Assembly (NCBI GenBank): GCA_964636895.1
Contig: CAZWUW010000068.1
Location: 1-16,148 of the forward strand
DNA: 16,148 nucleotides
Source: CAZWUW01 sp964636895
Lineage (GTDB): Bacteria; Bacillota; Thermincolia; Thermincolales; CAZWUW01
Direction of reading: 5' to 3'
A program made the position numbers and the translations under genes. The notes beneath the pieces were generated by a model. The model searched no databases and was not told the origin of the DNA. It saw only the letters and a list, made by a program, of their open reading frames with translations. Within the stretch, counting starts at the first letter, position 1. Each line of letters starts with the position of its first letter. This document shows, piece by piece, positions 13,636 through 16,148 of this stretch.

Positions 13636-14587
13636 CGGGTTACTGGATTTTGAAAAACCGCTAATCGAATTGGCTGCCAAAATTGAAGAGCTGCGGAAAT
13701 TTAGCGAAGACAAAGGTATTGACCTGTCTGATGAGATTCAGACCTTGGAAAGCAAGGCTACAGACCTGAAAAAGACTATTTACGGGACTTTGACAGCCTG
13801 GCAGCAGGTACAGATTGCCCGTCATCCGGAGCGACCAACAACCGTTGATTACATAAAAAACCTTTTTGCCGATTTTGTTGAAATGCATGGAGACCGGCAT
13901 TTTGGTGACGACCCGGCGGTGATAGGCGGTATTGCTCGCTTTCACGGCCAGCCCGTGACTGTTATCGGTCATGTGAAAGGAAAAGACACCAAGGAAAATA
14001 TTGCCCGGAATTTTGGTTATGCTCACCCCGAAGGCTACCGCAAGGCGTTGCGGTTAATGGAACAAGCCGCAAAGTTCAACCGCCCGGTACTTACTTTTGT
14101 AGATACCCCGGGAGCTTATTGCGGCATCGGGGCTGAAGAGCGGGGTCAGGCAGAGGCCATTGCTCAAAATCTTTTCCGCATGATTAACCTACGGGTACCG
14201 ATTATTGCCACCATTATTGGCGAAGGAGGCAGTGGGGGTGCTCTCGCTATTGCTGTTGGAGATTATGTCATGATGCTGGAGCACGCAGTTTATTCCATCA
14301 GTACTCCGGAAACTTATGCTTCCATTCTTTGGAAAGACACCTCCCGGGCTGCTGAAGCGGCGGAAGCTTTGAAAATGACGTCAAATGACCTTGTGCAACT
14401 CCAGGTTATTGACGAGGTTATTCCTGAGCCGTTGGGCGGTGCCCAGAAAGATGTTAAAGAATTATATAAAAATATCGATAAATGTTTACAGAAGTCATTA
14501 GCTGCCTGCCGGAAGCTGCCGGTGGAAACGCTGCTGGCCAACAGATATGCCAAGTTTCGGGGCATAGGGCATTACGTATCCGGGTAA
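13628..14587 (+). CDS. accA: Acetyl-CoA carboxylase carboxyltransferase subunit alpha
   Basis: The partner of AccD, 319 residues, a normal length. It has an N-terminal helical region (about residues 1-75) and a carboxyltransferase core with VDTPGAYCGIGAEERGQ near residues 160-175 and GEGGSGGALAIAVGD, whose glycines form the oxyanion holes for the biotin and CoA carbonyls. The frame extends back to ATG 13610, but GGAGGTGA at 13615-13622 lies six bases before GTG 13628, and the protein from there begins like other AccA proteins, so the GTG was chosen. This overlaps accD by eight bases, which should keep the two subunits in balance. pfkA begins 40 bases downstream, with no terminator between. 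Confidence 0.97.
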   Translation: MSNGLLDFEKPLIELAAKIEELRKFSEDKGIDLSDEIQTLESKATDLKKTIYGTLTAWQQVQIARHPERPTTVDYIKNLFADFVEMHGDRHFGDDPAVIGGIARFHGQPVTVIGHVKGKDTKENIARNFGYAHPEGYRKALRLMEQAAKFNRPVLTFVDTPGAYCGIGAEERGQAEAIAQNLFRMINLRVPIIATIIGEGGSGGALAIAVGDYVMMLEHAVYSISTPETYASILWKDTSRAAEAAEALKMTSNDLVQLQVIDEVIPEPLGGAQKDVKELYKNIDKCLQKSLAACRKLPVETLLANRYAKFRGIGHYVSG

Positions 14588-14627
14588 TATAGCGGTATAG
14601 GCCTAAATGATTAAGGAGGCTCGCGGC

Positions 14628-15590
14628 TTGAAGAGGATTGGCATTCTTACCAGCGGCGGTGACGCCCCGGGGATGAACTCAGCTATCCGGGCGGTAGTAC
14701 GGAAGGCCATCTACCACGGGTTGGAAGTAATCGGCATCCAACGGGGTTATTCCGGCTTGATTAACGGGGAATTCAGGGAAATGAACTTGAGTTCTGTGGG
14801 CGATATTATTCACCGGGGCGGTACTGTCTTACGGACAGCCCGTTCCGAGCGTTTTCGGACACCGGCTGGGCGCCTGCTGGCGGTAGAAAAAATCCGCCAG
14901 CACGGCATAGAAGGGTTGGTAATCATTGGTGGGGATGGCTCCTTCCGGGGTGCCAACTGCCTGAGCAAAGAGTTCGGTGTCCGGGTGGCAGGTATTCCCG
15001 GTACCATTGATAACGATATCCCCTGTACCGATTACTCTATTGGTTTTGATACTGCAGTGAACAATGTCATCGATGCCGTCAACAAAATTAGGGATACGGC
15101 CACTTCCCATGAACGAACATATGTAGTGGAAGTGATGGGCCGCCACTCCGGATTTATTGCCTTGGAGGCAGGACTGGCCGGCGGTGCAGAGTCGATTTTG
15201 ATTCCCGAAATTCCATTCAGCATCGACGAAATTGCAGAAAAACTGCAACGGGGAACCCAACGGGGTAAACTACATAGTATAATTATTGTGGCCGAGGGCG
15301 CAGCCAGCGGTATTGAACTGGGTAAAGAGATTAAAGAAAAAACCGGCCTGGATACCAAGGTGACAATACTAGGACATATCCAGCGGGGTGGGATGCCCAC
15401 GGCCTTTGACCGGACTATGGCCAGCCGCATGGGCGCTATGGCTGTCGACCTGCTGCTAACCGGCGCGGATAAAAAGATGATCGGCATGGTGGCCGGCAAA
15501 ACGGCGGCTTTTGATATTGATTTTGCACTGAGTCAGCAAAAAACCATCGACAGATCGGTATATGAATTGGCTAACATTTTATCCATATGA
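14628..15590 (+). CDS. pfkA: ATP-dependent 6-phosphofructokinase
   Basis: PfkA phosphorylates fructose 6-phosphate to fructose 1,6-bisphosphate, the committed step of glycolysis. The 320-residue product matches the bacterial ATP-PFK length. GGDGS at residues 101-105 has glycine at position 104, the mark of ATP rather than pyrophosphate use; the catalytic aspartate is D128 in PGTIDNDI; EVMGRHSG and GHIQRGG bind substrate. Effector-site arginines near residues 21 and 25 and the RGK of the ADP/PEP site are kept, so allosteric control like that of the Bacillus enzyme is expected. An ATG at 14607 is in frame, but AAGGAGG lies between it and TTG 14628, and the TTG gives the standard MKRIGILTSGGDAPGMN start. 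It lies between accA and pyk in an apparent operon. Confidence 0.96.
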   Translation: MKRIGILTSGGDAPGMNSAIRAVVRKAIYHGLEVIGIQRGYSGLINGEFREMNLSSVGDIIHRGGTVLRTARSERFRTPAGRLLAVEKIRQHGIEGLVIIGGDGSFRGANCLSKEFGVRVAGIPGTIDNDIPCTDYSIGFDTAVNNVIDAVNKIRDTATSHERTYVVEVMGRHSGFIALEAGLAGGAESILIPEIPFSIDEIAEKLQRGTQRGKLHSIIIVAEGAASGIELGKEIKEKTGLDTKVTILGHIQRGGMPTAFDRTMASRMGAMAVDLLLTGADKKMIGMVAGKTAAFDIDFALSQQKTIDRSVYELANILSI

Positions 15591-15601
15591 AGGAGGCTCT
15601 T

Positions 15602-16148
15602 ATGCGCCGCACTAAAATCGTCTGTACTGTGGGGCCGGCAAGCGAAACCACAGAGATTTTAAAGGAAATTATCCTCCGGGGGATGAATGTCGCCCGGTTA
15701 AACTTTTCCCATGGCACCCATGAGGAGCATGCCCGGCGTTTGGCAGCCGTACGGCAAGCCGCCACCGAGGTAGGTAAAATAGTAGGGACACTGCTGGATA
15801 CCAAGGGTCCGGAAATCCGTACCGGGGTAATTAAGGGCGATAAAATCGAACTGGTTACCGGCGCGGCGACGATACTGACTACGGAAGCAATTGAAGGGGA
15901 TGCCCAACGGTTTTCTGTCAGTTATAAGAAGTTGCCGGAAGACGTGGCACCTGGGCACAGGATTCTGATGGCTGACGGGATGGTGGAACTGCAGGTGGTT
16001 TCCGTTTCCGGCACGGAAATCCATTGTATTATTATCAACGGTGGTAAAATCGGCAGTCGTAAAAATGTCAATATACCCGGGGTAGCCGTTAACCTGCCGG
16101 CTATTACGGATAAAGATGTAGCGGACATTAATTTTGCCGTGGCCAACG
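15602..16148 (+). CDS. pyk: Pyruvate kinase, N-terminal part (3' end outside window)
   Basis: Pyruvate kinase converts phosphoenolpyruvate and ADP to pyruvate and ATP. The frame starts at ATG 15602, seven bases after AAGGAGG and 11 bases after the pfkA stop, and stays open to the right edge (182 codons seen of the 470-580 usual for the family). Visible motifs are RTKIVCTVGPAS at the start, ARLNFSHG (arginine, asparagine and serine for substrate, ADP and potassium), LLDTKGPEIRTG, and a B-domain region around residues 70-165. The pfkA-pyk order is the common Bacillota arrangement. The active-site lysine and the remaining A and C domains lie outside the window. Confidence 0.96.
   Translation, partial: MRRTKIVCTVGPASETTEILKEIILRGMNVARLNFSHGTHEEHARRLAAVRQAATEVGKIVGTLLDTKGPEIRTGVIKGDKIELVTGAATILTTEAIEGDAQRFSVSYKKLPEDVAPGHRILMADGMVELQVVSVSGTEIHCIIINGGKIGSRKNVNIPGVAVNLPAITDKDVADINFAVAN

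Noticed and set aside
14607..14627. ATG at 14607 as the pfkA start, giving a seven-residue extension
   Set aside because: The ribosome binding site lies downstream of this ATG, and the TTG at 14628 gives the standard PfkA N-terminus and length.
15032..15499. Minus-strand reading frame of 155 codons opposite pfkA
   Set aside because: PfkA motifs on the plus strand are complete across this stretch; the opposite frame has no recognisable features.

Overview
The window looks like a piece of chromosome from an anaerobic, respiring member of the Bacillota, most likely class Clostridia (Peptococcaceae / Desulfotomaculum-like lineages are my best guess; genus not resolved). Reasons: strong GGAGG-type ribosome binding sites on nearly every gene, frequent TTG/GTG starts, sigma-A-like promoters, formate dehydrogenase and molybdenum-cofactor genes, a multihaem quinol-type cytochrome, a PerR-like regulator, TRAP (mtrB), and separate accD/accA genes. 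All genes except one small two-gene unit lie on the plus strand. No rRNA, tRNA, insertion sequence, CRISPR array or phage gene was seen, and no stretch above about 300 bases lacks a gene.

Layout. (1) Positions 1-4434: end of fdhD, then mobB, a membrane-anchored pentahaem NapC/NrfH-type cytochrome, a Crp/Fnr-family regulator, and a MoxR-type AAA ATPase with its VWA (CoxE-like) partner. This reads as a metalloenzyme-maturation and anaerobic-respiration cluster. (2) 4462-6328: bshB1 and bshA, two steps of bacillithiol synthesis, in the gene order used by Bacillus; bshC is not in view. (3) 6376-6881: a PerR-like Fur-family gene with its own near-consensus promoter and terminator. (4) 6944-7936: a membrane PAP2-family phosphatase gene with its own promoter and terminators. 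(5) 7993-8510, minus strand: a small divergent unit made of a 36-residue cysteine-rich reading frame and a MoaD/ThiS-fold protein that lacks the usual Gly-Gly end. (6) 8567-11989: dnaE, the DNA polymerase III alpha subunit. (7) 12013-12399: mtrB (TRAP) with its own promoter and terminator. (8) 12497-16148: a small PII-like/DUF2007-like gene followed by accD, accA, pfkA and the start of pyk, a closely packed run joining the first step of fatty-acid synthesis to lower glycolysis.

How it fits together. The first block would mature and feed electrons to molybdenum enzymes such as formate dehydrogenase. Bacillithiol genes and PerR form a thiol/peroxide defence block typical of an anaerobe that meets oxygen. 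The accDA-pfkA-pyk run couples carbon flux through glycolysis to malonyl-CoA supply. The parts I consider least described are the cysteine-rich microprotein with the tail-extended MoaD-like protein, and the MoxR/VWA pair placed between a multihaem cytochrome and bacillithiol genes. Several start codons were set by ribosome binding sites rather than by the longest reading frame, and these choices are stated gene by gene.
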